Shown here one piece after another: positions 21,060 through 32,753 of a stretch of DNA of 64,000 nucleotides. Every line of letters begins with the position of its first letter. The first letter of the stretch is position 1. Source of the DNA: Carya illinoinensis (taxonomy: Eukaryota; Streptophyta; Magnoliopsida; Fagales; Juglandaceae); assembly GCF_018687715.1 (NCBI RefSeq), contig NC_056755.1, positions 31,832,501 through 31,896,500 of the forward strand, read 5' to 3'. The notes below the pieces were generated by a model, which saw only the letters and a program-made list of their open reading frames with translations, did not search any database and had not been told where the DNA came from. A program made the translations under genes and the position numbers.

Positions 21060-22330
21060 ATTGAGTCGATTGCATTCCTCCTTCGACGGATTGTTGTTGT
21101 CAGGTGATAGAACTTTGTATTGAGGTTTGTTGATGTGAACCAAGTAATACATGATTTTTGCTTCCATAAATCTCCTCGTTTTCTCTCTATTTATAGAGCT
21201 TGTATTGTAAGGATATTTCTATTTCATGGTTGCTCTAGTTCATTGGGTTGCTTTGAACTTCCAGAAGCTCTTTTTCAATCTGTTGGATGTTGTGTTGGAT
21301 ACGTCCGAAGTGGTTTTTGTTCCAAACTTTGAGGGTGTCCTTTGTTGATCTAATTTTCTTACAAAGGATGTAGGTCAGGTTAGCCTGGAAATTCTTACTT
21401 CATGCTTCTTTTATTATGAGATGGCTTAAGGGCTCGCAGGTCCAAAATTCATCGAACTTGAAAGAGGACGCGTTGTGGGTTGTAGTTGTGGTATGGAGCA
21501 GAATAGAGTGATGATCTGATGCTGAAGAAGCCAGGTGCTAAAGTGAAGCATCTTGGAAAATGAGCCTCCAATCTTGATTTGCTATAACTAGATCTAACCT
21601 TTCTTTGATGAGTGCAATCCCATGCATTTTGTTGGTCTAAGTAAATTTCAATCTCGAGTAACCGATGTCAATAAGCCCATTTTGGTCCATTTGTGCTTTA
21701 AGGCCTTTGTTTGGGTTGAAATGAAATGGCCTACTACCATATTTCTCCAATTGGTCTATTAAATCGTTGAAGTTGCCCATGCACACCCAAGGGCCCAGAA
21801 AGGCTTAGTGAATAGAGTCCAGATGGTTCCAAAAATTGGCTTTTTGATTGCATTGGGTCGAACTATAAACATAAGTAATCAACCAAGGGTGGTGTGAAGG
21901 ATTAGAGTAAACAAGAACTAAAATTGTATTAATATTAATATTAACAGGTTCTAGTTCTACAGCCGAATGCCATAAACAACAAAAGGTCCCCTTCTTTACA
22001 ACCAATAGGGTGGTGAGCAAAATGATGGAAAACTAGATTACTTATAATAGGATTGGTGTGGTCTTCCGACACCAATGTTTCCAACAAAAAAATGACATCT
22101 GGGTTATATAACCTAATATTCGCCCTTAAATTAGGATGACATTTGGTTCAAGGATTGGGACGGGCTAATCCCTGGCAATTCCATGTCAATGTTCTCATTG
22201 AGCTGGTGAAGGCATGTTGAAGTTTGCCTCATGAGCTAGCTTGGACTTTTTTGAGACTTAGTAGCTGACCTAGAGTAAGGGTTCTGTTTTTCTTTTCCCT
22301 TAAACTTCTTCTCTTTACCCCTTGAACCTG
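21060..22330 (-). pseudogene. LINE endonuclease
   Basis: Endonuclease that nicks the target DNA. Reads HPWLITYVYSSTQCNQKANFW, then PWVCMGNFNDLIDQLEKYG, FTWTNKMHGIALIKERLDLV and SASDHHSILLHT. The second catalytic block is normally GDFN; here it is GNFN, so an active-site Asp is lost. The SDHxP-type end block is recognisable. Confidence 0.78.
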
Positions 22331-22334
22331 ATTG

Positions 22335-24235
22335 CATGGTAATTAAAGTGAGGGCCATCGTTGATTCCCCGGTCTGGGTTGCTTAAGACACATTTCCTGT
22401 TGACTCGAGCTTCTCCATTTTTATCAGGCACTAGGATTTATGTTTTGGTATATCCTGGTGTTTTGATATTTGTTGTCTCCTCATGGGGAGATTGCCTTTG
22501 TATGGTTGGGATGATGGAGGAGCTTGTACTGAGTCAGGTTCAATAATTATAACATCCTCTATGATTTGAGTAGTTGTTGCCTGTGGATACAATACTTGAG
22601 TCATTTGCAAAATTGTAACACTGTCTACGTGCATGGGGAGGGCTTTAGTCATGGGACGTGGCGACTCTGGAAGTTGCATGGCCTCTTTTGCATAGGTGAC
22701 TTCCTTAATGATTGGTGATGATGAATTGTGGGCTAGTTGTGCAGGGAGCTCTTTCTCTAAGTCCCATAGTGTAGTACAATGTTGGCCTAGGTTTGAAGAG
22801 TCGGGCCTGAATGCATGTTTGAAAGGGGCTTGATCTCTCTTAACGTGAAAGAGGCACAACCCTCAAGTAGATGGGAGGACAATTGCATGGGCTTGAGGTG
22901 GGCCTCGGCCTATTTTCTAGCTTGAGGGTGAGAGGGTCGAGCCAGGGTTATAAAAACTGAGTTCTTTGATTGGGCTTTTGAGCTACTAATGGAGTGTTGC
23001 CTTGCTTCAAAGTGAGGGAATGGGGTTAGGATGATTCCCCTTTAAGGGGCCGACTGAGGCCCAATATTTTGCTTTAGCTGCTACGTTTTATAACCCTACA
23101 TTGCAGAATAAAGCTATTTCCATTGAGATTTCCAAGGGTCATTCCTTCTTGCTGACAGTGAGACAGAAGCTGATGGGGTGTTAGAACATTTTTGTGACAC
23201 CGATGGAGTTCCTTTTGTAGGCCTCATGTTCACTCCATGAGTTAGTAGGGCAATTTGGCTGTGATAGGGACTTTGAAGTCTTGATTCAATAGTTGTGTCC
23301 ACAGTGAATAAATTTACTCTAGTTGGTTGAGAATTGAATGTTGCTTGATCATTGTAGCTGAACAGTGCTTTTGATTTTGCAGCGGTTGTGTTCATGTGGA
23401 TTTCTCCACGTTTCATGGAGCTTGAAGGAAGGGAAAAAATTGAAACAGTTTAGGTGTGGCTTCAAGAGGGAGATCCTTGTCTTCACATGTATATGAGTGC
23501 AAACCCTTTCTTGAATTTGTACTTGATTGGCTTGCTCCTGTGTTTTGTTTCCAAGTTGCTGCTTTTGAATCTATGTTGGGACTGTTGTAAGGCGAATGCA
23601 AAGGTGCTCCTTTTCCCAAATGCCCTATTTGTCCTTCATGCCCCGTGACTGTTTGGTTAAAGGCCTGAGATTTATTTACCCTAAGGGTTATTGTATTCGG
23701 CTCTAAGGGTGGGGCTAAATCTAACCCTTGGAGGGGATGATTGCTGGAACCCGTAAAAGATCTAGGAATGACCTAGCCTACCACAGTTGTAACAGAAATA
23801 TGAATGTTTTTCATATTTAAAAGCCACCCAAACTTTCTTATTTCCTAATCTTGTCATCAGAAAATCTTTTTTAATGGCTTAGTCACATCAATTTCAACTT
23901 TAATTCGAATGAACTTACAGAAAGCTAAACCTTATAGAGTAATGCTACATACAGTCACTTTTGCGTATTCCCTGCACACTCCATTGATATGATTGGCTTG
24001 ATTAATTTTGTTTTAATATCCAACCAATCATATCACTGGAGTGCAAAAAGAGTGCACAAAAATAACTGTACATAGAATTTTTGAACCAACTATATGGGGT
24101 CTTCTTCCACCTTGTCTTCCAAAGCATCCTCCATATTGAAGTGATCTAGAGGTAAATTGTGCAGTTGTACGTTGAAAATAGCTTGGTTCAAGCTAATTTC
24201 TTCTAAAGTTGTACCAAGGGACCAATTATTTTAAT
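22335..24235 (-). pseudogene. LINE ORF1 (DUF4283 domain and CCHC knuckle)
   Basis: RNA-binding ORF1. The minus strand reads ISLNQAIFNVQLHNLPLDHF, then FIRIKVEIDVTKPLKK, VWVAFKYEKHSYFCYNCGRL with GH following (a CCHC knuckle), then a long low-complexity Ser/Pro/Gln tail over 22431-23640. The N-terminus of the DUF4283 domain is missing past 24235, so the copy is 5'-truncated. A MITE at 23941-24079 splits the domain. Confidence 0.75.
23941..24079. mobile_element. Short foldback MITE inside LINE ORF1
   Basis: Left arm aatgctacatacagtcactt and right arm aactgtacatagaatt pair as inverted ends. Further in, gatatgattgg pairs with ccaatcatatc, so nearly the whole element of about 139 bp folds on itself. 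It interrupts the DUF4283 reading. Confidence 0.7.
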
Positions 24236-24955
24236 AAATTCAAAAAAATTAGAAATTCAAGTAAAATCCAAGCAAAGGCACACAATAAAAAATTATGATT
24301 TATATTTATAAAACTTGAAAAAGATGTTACAAATATATCTTTTTTTAATTTTTTTATATTAAAAGAAAAAGAATGAAAAGTTGCAACAATTAAAGCTTAA
24401 TGCCAACACCAAACCCTTATTAACAGTGAAGGTACGAAGAGACAAAATATCGTTAGAACGTGTTACAAATAAGATATACGTGTGTAAGAATCATGAGCAA
24501 AACCGCGTGGTTGATGAAAGGTCAAGAAGAAGAAGAAGAAAGGGAATGAAAAGTAACGTAAAAAATTGAAGTGAAGAATATGCAAACGTAAGGTAATAAA
24601 GGAAGCTTTTTGTTTCTGAAAGCTTTCCAAAAATTGCAATGGAAAGTCTTCGTGGGTCGAAACCTTAGAGAGCACGTGGAAATGGAGAAACTCTCCAAGG
24701 TGTTTGTTCTGCAATATGATTGATCCATGTGCTCAGAACCATCCACAACAACAATTTTCATATATCTACAGGACAAAGATTGTTGCACCTTCCCTCCCTT
24801 GCTTTTAGTTTTGTTTCAAAATCTTTGGGCCCCTCAACCCTTCTTGGATTCGTTTCCAATCTTTTCCTACGTGTTTTTGATTAAGTAGTTCTATTTTTCC
24901 ATTTATTCATTTTGTACAGTAATATTTGTTTGGAATGTGTTGAGATCTCAACATT
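24236..24955. other. Gene-free stretch
   Basis: AT-rich with a GAAGAAGAAGAA run near 24525. Short frames on both strands have no known domain. Confidence 0.4.
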
Positions 24956-25510
24956 TTTTTGAAGTAGACAATTTTCGACATGATCCACAAATTCAATACG
25001 AGACACAATACAATAAAGATGAAGTCGAGCATATTAGACTTGACTTGACTTGATGCAAATTCATTTGATCTGATTAACCCGTATAAGATACGGGTTCACT
25101 TACATGTATTGATCCGCTAATCCATTTTTTTACTTATATGGGTTAATCTCACTAAAATTAATATAAGATGGAGTCGACCTTAATCATACCAAAGTTAACT
25201 TGATATAAACTCAATTGAAATACCCTTGTAGGCTGCAGGTTGTTTTACTTGGGTTAATCCAACTAATCCGTTTATTTAACTTACATCGGTTAATCCATAT
25301 ATTTGGTCAACCCTTGTAACCTACAAGTTGACTTACATGGATTAAACCGACAAACCCGTTTGTCTGACATAAAATAAAAGAGGTAAGATCAAGTTTAATT
25401 AGCCCAAGTCAACTTAACACGAACTCAATTGATTCAATTAATGATCGTATCTATTTTGAGTCAAGCCGTGTAATTCGGGTTAACTAACTTAGTTATATAA
25501 TGCATCATTT
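24956..25510. repeat. Dispersed repeat with 'gggttaatcc' phrases
   Basis: Repeated phrases of the kind (g)ttaatcc.act(a/t)atccgttt and 'cgacatgatccacaaattcaat' suggest a known class of plant non-coding repeat. A piece of similar type lies at 26140-26270 ('ggcccgacacaaaccc'). Confidence 0.4.
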
Positions 25511-25840
25511 CCCCAATACACATATGTTTAAATAGTTTTAATATCCATTAATAAACTTTTAGGGAATGATATGTCCCCTAAATGTTAATGAAAAAAACAA
25601 CTATACTTTATGCATCTATTTTGATAATTAAGTGAATTAAAAAACACATAATTATTGAAAAATGAATCCTCCAAAATGGGGGGAACCCTCCATTTGAAAC
25701 CATCAAGATCAAAACTCTAAAATATCTTCAAGCCACCATCCCATGATTTTGTCATCAACTACTGTAATATGATAGTCAAAACCTACTTCGAACCTTGCCA
25801 TATCCATCAATGAGAGATACTTGAAAGATAATATATTGTC

Positions 25841-25877
<37 letters not shown>

Positions 25878-26332
25878 GTGGCAACCAAGTGGCTTTTCAT
25901 GTTTATGATATACTTGGTTTATATTGAAATAGGGCATATCTATATTTTAATTCCTGAGAACTTAAACATTTTGGATTAATAATATATGCTTAACCCTTAT
26001 GACATGTTTTCATGTGTGTAGATGAATGATGAAGCAAGTAAGGAAATATTTTGTGCAAATAATAATAATAATAATGTAATTGAAGTACTAGGTACACTAA
26101 AAATGTGTCCATTTTGGTGAGCAATAAAAAGAAAAATACTGATTCAAGCTAGACCAACATATTTTATTATTCGAGTCAAAGTAAGATTGACATATTGATA
26201 TAAGTTTGATTGGCCCGACACAAACCCAAATAGTCCGACACGAATATAATGTCATCTCCATTTTTTTAGTAAGTTTAATGCAATTCTACACTAACAAGAA
26301 AAAAATATTTTAATGCCCATGCGTGTGATGTG
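25511..26332. other. Gene-free stretch upstream of the BIG GRAIN 1-like gene
   Basis: Contains a T run at 25842-25869 and the 26140-26270 repeat piece. No gene seen. Confidence 0.4.

Positions 26333-26381
<49 letters not shown>
26333..26381. repeat. (CT)n microsatellite upstream of the gene
   Basis: About 24 CT units with one interruption, roughly 360 bp before the ATG of the gene. CT tracts are frequent in plant 5' regions. Confidence 0.95.
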
Positions 26382-26681
26382 GTTAATAGACTATAGAGGT
26401 CGCATTTCTCATCTATGTTTACACAAAGTCGTACAGAAACGAGGCACAAAACATGTTTCCACTGACTATTAAGGAATTCCTACGCGCGCACACTCTTTGT
26501 AATTCTTTGTTCCTTCCTCCACATGATGTCGTTGCCTTCTGCAGCTTTTGACGTTCTCAAAGCAAACACAACAGCTCCCAACCCCCATTCCCCCCACCTT
26601 AAACTAAACTAATACCTCAGTCTTGTACTCTCCTTTCTGGGTCCTTTGTTCCTCACCTGTTCCTCTCCTCCCTGTTTTCTC

Positions 26682-26690
26682 TTTTAAATA
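26682..26690 (+). promoter_or_regulatory. Possible TATA-like element
   Basis: TTTTAAATA lies 48 bases before the ATG. If used, the 5' leader would be very short. The pyrimidine-rich stretch before it is typical of plant core promoters. Weak call. Confidence 0.35.
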
Positions 26691-26737
26691 CTCTGTTTTC
26701 CTCTGATTTCAAAATCGTTGTTGTACACATCGCAAAG

Positions 26738-27793
26738 ATGTATGGAAGGGAGAGATCGCCGCGAGAATACTCATTCCCCCAAAGAAGAAGAACCCCTTCT
26801 TTCTCTTCCACTCTCTTAGACGTTATTTCCCGTTCCATCGACGAACCCAACGCCGCAGAAGCTCACTTCAAAGAAACAACCGCGTTCAAGAAGCAGAGCA
26901 TTTCCAGCTCTAAGCGTGGCAGTTGGGTACAAGAAGAGGACAGGGAGGTAAAGAATCTTCGTCGGTCGGTCATGATCGAAGATTGGATGGAGAAGCAGAG
27001 CATTCACAGCTCTGTGCTATTCAATTCAACCTCAAGCTCCTCAGAGTCTAGCTCTGGCGCAGGCTTCTCATCGTCGGAAACAGAGTCTTTCTACAAACAC
27101 AAACCAAAACCCAAGTTGCAGAGCTCCAAGAAGCAGACGAAGTTGGAGTATCGGAATTCAGAGAAGCATCCCAAGTCGAAGAGTGAAGGAAGTTCCGCGA
27201 AGTTGAAGCTACAGGGGTTGAAAATGCACGGCGAGTTGAAGAAAGCGAAGCAGCCCATTTCACCCGGGGGTCGCATTGCTAGCTTTCTCAACTCGATTTT
27301 CAATTCGGATAACGTGAAGAAAGCCAAAATGTGCTATGTTGGAGCTGTAGAAGATGTGAACTTTGAGCCCAAATCGAAGTCTGCATGTTCTTCCAGGTCT
27401 TGCTTGAGCAAAACCCCTGCTTCAAGAGGAAAACTGAGCAATGGTATCAAAAGATCTGTAAAGTTTTATCCTCTTAGCGTGATCGTTGGAGAGGATTCCC
27501 AGCCCTGCGGTCATAAATGTATTTATGAAGATGATCCAAGCCTGATGACGATTCCAACCATTCGAAAAATTTCGAAAACTCGTTCTGTAAAGAAGGTTAC
27601 AACTGCATTTGATTTGAGAGGTTTAGGCCACAGGGAGGTTGATGATGATGATGATGCCGAGAGCTATTCGAGCTCGGATTTGTTTGAGCTTGATCACCTT
27701 GTTGGAATTGGGAGGTACAGAGAGGAGCTTCCAGTGTATGAAACTACAAATTTGAAAACAAATCAAGCTATTGCTAATGGCTTGATTTTTTAG
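26738..27793 (+). CDS. BIG GRAIN 1-like protein
   Basis: An intact single-exon frame of 351 residues and the only convincing functional gene here. BIG GRAIN 1 proteins are plant-specific, plasma-membrane-associated regulators of auxin response and transport, known in rice for affecting grain size. Family blocks, in order: PSFSSTLLDVISRSIDE (20-36), a Ser-rich stretch (97-117), a Lys-rich stretch (120-172), SPGGRIASFLNSIF (175-188), SVKFYPLSVIVGED.QPCG (240-258), an acidic run (about 302-308), SSSDLFELDHL (311-321) and ELPVYETT near the end with AIANGLIF closing. No membrane segment or signal peptide is evident. Start chosen because the MYGRERSPREYSFPQ N-terminus precedes the first family block and no upstream ATG is in frame nearby. 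Codon use is regular and there are no breaks. No gene neighbour. Confidence 0.92.
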   Translation: MYGRERSPREYSFPQRRRTPSFSSTLLDVISRSIDEPNAAEAHFKETTAFKKQSISSSKRGSWVQEEDREVKNLRRSVMIEDWMEKQSIHSSVLFNSTSSSSESSSGAGFSSSETESFYKHKPKPKLQSSKKQTKLEYRNSEKHPKSKSEGSSAKLKLQGLKMHGELKKAKQPISPGGRIASFLNSIFNSDNVKKAKMCYVGAVEDVNFEPKSKSACSSRSCLSKTPASRGKLSNGIKRSVKFYPLSVIVGEDSQPCGHKCIYEDDPSLMTIPTIRKISKTRSVKKVTTAFDLRGLGHREVDDDDDAESYSSSDLFELDHLVGIGRYREELPVYETTNLKTNQAIANGLIF

Positions 27794-27922
27794 TTCATTT
27801 GACATCATTGTAATTAATGGTTTGGAGAATTAAATTAACTTTGAAATTTCAATTAGTTCTTTTTTACAGAGTTTTTACTCTTCCTCAGATTGATTTTAGC
27901 AGTTCTGGAAGAACTCTTTCTG

Positions 27923-27928
27923 AATAAA
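27923..27928 (+). terminator. Polyadenylation signal candidate
   Basis: AATAAA 130 bases after the stop codon, a normal distance for a plant 3' UTR. Confidence 0.5.
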
Positions 27929-27929
27929 G

Positions 27930-29908
27930 TAGCCAACCTTGCAGAGCAATGATCATTTGATGTGATGCAGCAATGGAGGAATTCAAAAGTTAAAATGTCA
28001 CATTCAAAAGCCTAATTGTCAAAGCAATAGACAAAGATGGATTTTAAAAGTGAAAAAAAAAAAGGAAAAAGCCAATAGAGATCTATCTCCCACATGAGAT
28101 GGGAGAAAGTTCAAAAGCACTTACTTTTTCACTGGCTCAGCACATGGCATCACCTTCAATGGTAAATTTAGTCCCACTTTTGAAATCATACAACTAAAAA
28201 TGATTACAAAGTTTAACTTTTTTTCCTTCTTTTTTGTTTTTATTTGATTAACAAGTACTTTAACTGCAACTGAAGGAAGAAACAGTGAAGTTCAATGCAA
28301 GCCGGAAAGGCCAATGGTACAAACAAAAAAAATACATAACCATACACCAGATAGTAACAATTGGTTCTTATTATTGAAGTATGCACGTGCAAGTAGGAAG
28401 TTGTTTTAAGTCTCAAGTTGGGTCTATAAGTTCTTAGAGTGTGCAACTCTGCCCGTTCCTTTAAAAAAAATCTTATTTTTTTAAATGATGGATATTGGAT
28501 ACTACTTTTTATCAAATGGAGTGCACATCCGCGAGGTTGGTAATGAGAGCCGCAAAAAAAGGCACATTGAAAGCTTTTTACATGTTCTAAGAATATATCT
28601 AGCATTACTATTAATGTAGTGGGATTCAAAAATTGGGTCTCTAAATTGTAGGAAATTGTAATTCTAGACAGACATTTCTTGAAAATATATCTTAACTGAT
28701 ACACTGTTCTTGAACAGCATTCCTCAAACTTCTGCTAGGATAAAATGCAAACATATCAGTGGCCTTAATGTGGGAATTGACATAGTATCCACCATAACAA
28801 TACTAGACACTTGGAAGACAAGTAGGGTCACGTATAAAGAATCTTCGAAGTCAAAAGTGTTGCAGGATCAGACATGATGGCAAAAACCCAAACTAACTTT
28901 TCCACCAGAGGAGAAAATAAAAAGTTTTTTGACCAAAGTATATATTGTAGGATACTTTGGGACACCAGTGGCCACCATGGTTGACTTCAATTCTATGGCT
29001 TCATCATCTACTTTGAATATCAAAGACTAAAAAGAGAGATACAGCAACAATGTATCTGCTGCAAAGGATAAGCAGAAGGAAAAGAGCAAGACAACTTAGG
29101 TTCTTCTTAACATTTTTTCTAGAGTTATGAAACAAGATTTTTTCAAGCCTAATAACACCACTAAAAAAGGAAAATAGAACACTACAGATCCCATATAGCT
29201 ATTGCCAGTAAGAAATAGTGGGGTATGTTTCCTACCAACCATGCACAAAATCTGTAGTATACGCATATAAGGATTATAGATTTGTAACAAGTGCCTGTGG
29301 GGAGAGCCACATACCATACCCATCTAACAGCTTTGATCTCCCTTTATATATGTCTCAATACAAAGGCTGCATTTTGGGTCACTAATGTGACAAACTGCAC
29401 TGCAAGCTCATCACTGAGTAATGGCACCCTATACAAAACAGCTGCAAATTATGAACCTACCAATTACTAATTAGGCACCTCATGGATTTTCAGATAATGA
29501 CACTGGCTTCTTGTATAATGAGGTGGTACACCTGTTTCAATGGAAGGCTTAAGAGTGTGATATCGTGTGTTAGATGGATAGGGATGATTGGGTTTGATTT
29601 TCCTAGCATAAATAAGAATAATTTAACTCGAGATCAGAGAAAAAGTCTTCAATTTGAAGGCTAACTCCACACTATTAATCTATATTTAATTGAACAATCT
29701 GCATGTGTTAAACCCACTCAATAAAGAGGAGTTCGCCTCACCAATTTAACTCATGAAAGAATTAATTATGACTTGGCAGATTGGCTGCTTCTTTAGTGTT
29801 GAGTGAGGGAATTATGCAGGAGAGATCAGAGCAACTTGAAATGAAAACAAAGTGGGGTAAACAAGTAAAATAATAGAACATCATCTTTGGAAGAGACTTC
29901 TCTCTCTG

Positions 29909-29939
<31 letters not shown>

Positions 29940-30355
29940 TAATTAGGAAGAGACTTCTTGACAATGATCAAGATATCTCGCTTTTATTATTATGTAGAAT
30001 TTCAAATCAAAACAATGATCAGTTGGTGTCATGGAATATAGACCATGCAACTACAGCATGCGACCCACCTGGCTCTGTCTGTACTTTGTACCGTATGTCA
30101 GGCTTTTCCAAAGGCGAAACCGAACCCCCCCACAACACGTGCGCTCACTCGTCTGCTGCGCCCTGCGCAATGCTCCTTTACCTGTCAGAGCTGCATAAAA
30201 AACAAAACAATCACAGCTGCTTTCGCCAAACCTTTTAATACAATTCCGGACGTCTTTCGACCAGTTTGAACGTTCTGTTGTTTTTTTTATCTGTGTTTTA
30301 AGGTGACATCATTGTATATGACAACTGAAATAATTTTTGTCTTAAATTTTCCAAG
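27930..30355. other. Gene-free intergenic stretch
   Basis: Mixed single-copy-looking DNA with an A/T run at 29911-29935. A 154-codon open frame on the minus strand (28240-28704) has no domain, no conserved composition and many rare residues; I take it as chance. 30050-30240 is GC-richer, with a G-box core CACGTG near 30138, but no gene could be placed beside it. Confidence 0.4.
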
Positions 30356-30360
30356 TATCA

Positions 30361-30545
30361 AACGTTTGTGTTTGGTTAGATCAATTATTCGATGGTATCT
30401 ACTAATTTTTTAAATTTTTATAAAAATATTAAAATTATCTCAACTTATTTCATATATTTAAATATATTTTAATGAGAATCATAAAATACTATTCACAAAT
30501 CAACTCAAATCATTTAAAATCATCTCAACATCTAAATGTGGTAAA
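30361..30545. repeat. AT-rich MITE-like family member
   Basis: Reads 'tggttagatcaattat...aactcaaatcatttaaaatcatctcaacatctaaatg', the plus-strand end form of the family seen many times in this window. Confidence 0.55.
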
Positions 30546-31624
30546 GAAAAGTTCAAGATCACATAAAAAAAAAAGTAATTTGTTTAAAAAAGAGTAGTGT
30601 ATAGTATATACTGTATTTAATATTATTTATATCAAAATACAGTACCTTTTATGTGCCTTAATTAGAGAGAGAAAAAAGAATTTAAGTTGTTAAGTTTTAG
30701 TCTAAAATTTTCACAAAAATTAATAAGAGCCGCAGACATGCTTGCTAACACTTTAACCCAATGATCCTCATCCTGCTATGCTTCGGCACTGTTCGAAACT
30801 CATCTATCTTCCCTTCTATTGTATACCATCTGAACAAATACAATACCAAAATAAGATGGGGGATTTTCTTTCCCCCTTTAAACAAATGGAAAATGCTAGG
30901 GTTACGGACCAAAATACAGGGAAAAAAAAGTCAGAACTTTGCGCTGAACAGTAAATATCAGTAAAAGGAAAATGATACGGATACAATCTTTTTAAAGATC
31001 TTTTACGCAACTCTGATTTTAATAAGAGGAACTTTTATAAAATAATTTATAAAAATAATATTGTTTTATCGAAATACACTCAATTTAAAATACAATTGTA
31101 AAAAAATTATATGTAAATAATGTTACCCATTATCTAATGATGTGACATTAAATCATAGAGTTTTATATATAAAATATAATAAATAATTTTTAATTATCTA
31201 ATGACATATAATGAGATGATAAGAGAATACTGAAAAAAATGATGATGAGCAGATTTTTTTCATTTGAATTTTACTACAAATCAGTCACTATTCACATCAT
31301 ACCACACTATTCACATCAAATGAATTTTTTTCATTTGAATTTTACCACACTTATAGCTTTTTATTAGATGTGAGTATTTTTCATGGGATGTATAAATGCT
31401 TTTCATAGGATGTGGGGGTGTGAATGATGAATAGTGACAGATGAGAATAATTATTATTTTCTTTTTATTTTATTCTTAGTAAACTAATTGAGTTGTTGTA
31501 TTCAACATCCATATATTATATATGGAGAAAAAAAAAACGTAATGTATGGTATGTGGTGTGTAAGATACGAAGTAGAATTATCATTTTTTCATACTCAACA
31601 AATAATAGCCAATATGAGGCTCAA
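30546..31624. other. Gene-free AT-rich stretch with a foldback piece
   Basis: 31240-31440 contains the phrases 'cactattcacatca' and, inverted, 'tgtgaatgatgaatagtg', so it may be a further foldback repeat. No gene seen. Confidence 0.35.
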
Positions 31625-31810
31625 AATAAGGCTCCATTTAAATAGTAAAAATGTTTCATCTCATTTTATTTAATTTTATAATTATAATTTTTTTAAATTT
31701 TTATATAAAATATAATAAAAAAATTAATTTTTTTAAATTTAAAAATAATAATAATATTTAAAAATAATTTTAATTAATTTTTAAATTTTATTTCAACTCA
31801 CTATATGATT
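31625..31810. repeat. AT-rich MITE-like family member
   Basis: Has 'tttcatctcattttatttaa', the AT core and 'tttcaactcactatatg'. Confidence 0.5.
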
Positions 31811-32134
31811 AATAAGTGTGCATTCTATGTCTTGGATTTTTGGCTCAAGTTTTAGACCCATTATTTCAGTCCAGTCAATTTTGGGCCGACAAAGTCCAGT
31901 TGACGAAATGCACGGTGCAGTGGTGCACCCTAGGGTAGGTTAGCTATTCTTTCTTCTATATTAACAAAATATTATATCTTCGTAATTTCTTTTATTTGTT
32001 TATTTAAAAGTCAGTAAGCTTCTCCACTATGTGTTATTTTTAATTATCCTTTTGGTGATTAGGGAAATCATATTCCCACTGAGGGAATCTATCGATAAAA
32101 GTTATAGATTGTATGATTTTTTTTTTTTAACTTA

Positions 32135-32345
32135 ATAAGATGAGATAAGATAAATAATTTTAGATAAAAGTTAAAAGTTAAATAAAATATTATTTTGATA
32201 TTATTATTATTTTAAAATTTAAAAAAATTAAATTATTTATTATATTTTATGTAAGAATTTGTAAAAATTATAATAACAAAATGAGATAAATGAAATGAGA
32301 TAAAATATTTTTCTGTACAAATAAAATTTTAGTAGTTAAAGAATT
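32135..32345. repeat. AT-rich MITE-like family member
   Basis: Has 'gatgagataagataaataat', the core 'gatattattattattttaaa', and 'aaatgagataaaat'. Opposite reading direction to the 31625 copy. Confidence 0.6.
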
Positions 32346-32394
32346 TTTTTTTTAATGAATTTGTCATTTTTTTAAACTTTTAAAAAATGAATAT

Positions 32395-32530
32395 TTGGTG
32401 GGAAGTCTCTGTTGCTCGCTTCGGTGGTTGTAACTTGTAGCAGCGCCTTGGTGATTACGCATTGACAAAACCACGGGTTTGACTTACTGTCATGCCAACT
32501 ACCCTGTAGGCCGTTAGGTCACAAATATTT
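32395..32530. mobile_element. Possible SINE-like piece
   Basis: 'gcgccttggtgattacgc' and, about 30 bases on, 'gggtttgacttactg' resemble weak A and B boxes of a tRNA-derived SINE. There is a T run on each side. Low confidence. Confidence 0.25.
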
Positions 32531-32753
32531 TTTTATAAACATTTAATCACAAATCTTTTGCTTGAACCATGTCAGAACCTTTTCTTTAATCCCACCATGA
32601 CTATGCCACCAAGAGCATTATCATTGGCTTAGTTAAATATAAATGCAAATTGAGATTTGACTAATAATCTCCTAAATTATTTAAATTGAAAGAGGTCAAA
32701 AGATAAATATTTTGCTTACTAGTTATAGTAACTCTCTATATTTGTATGATTAT

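Larger units (their letters stand above)
18040..24235 (-). mobile_element. L1-type LINE, nearly full length, inactive
   Basis: A non-LTR retrotransposon on the minus strand with ORF1 (DUF4283-like domain and CCHC knuckle), then ORF2 with apurinic-type endonuclease, reverse transcriptase, zinc-binding region and plant RNase H. The order and spacing match plant L1 elements of about 6 kb. There is no LTR. The 3' end is near 18040-18060, where an A run appears on the minus strand. Stops and shifts break all frames. A short MITE interrupts ORF1. Confidence 0.88.

Noticed and set aside
24956..26270. Two pieces with 'cccgacacgaa'-type phrases as ends of one element
   Set aside because: Similar style but no matching ends or target duplication could be set, so I list them only as dispersed repeat.
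28240..28704. 154-codon minus-strand frame
   Set aside because: Rich in Cys, His, Tyr and Phe without pattern, no promoter or family match; likely chance in non-coding DNA.
30023..30269. Two overlapping 71-74-codon frames in a GC-richer patch
   Set aside because: No similarity I recognise; the patch has no neighbouring exon signals.
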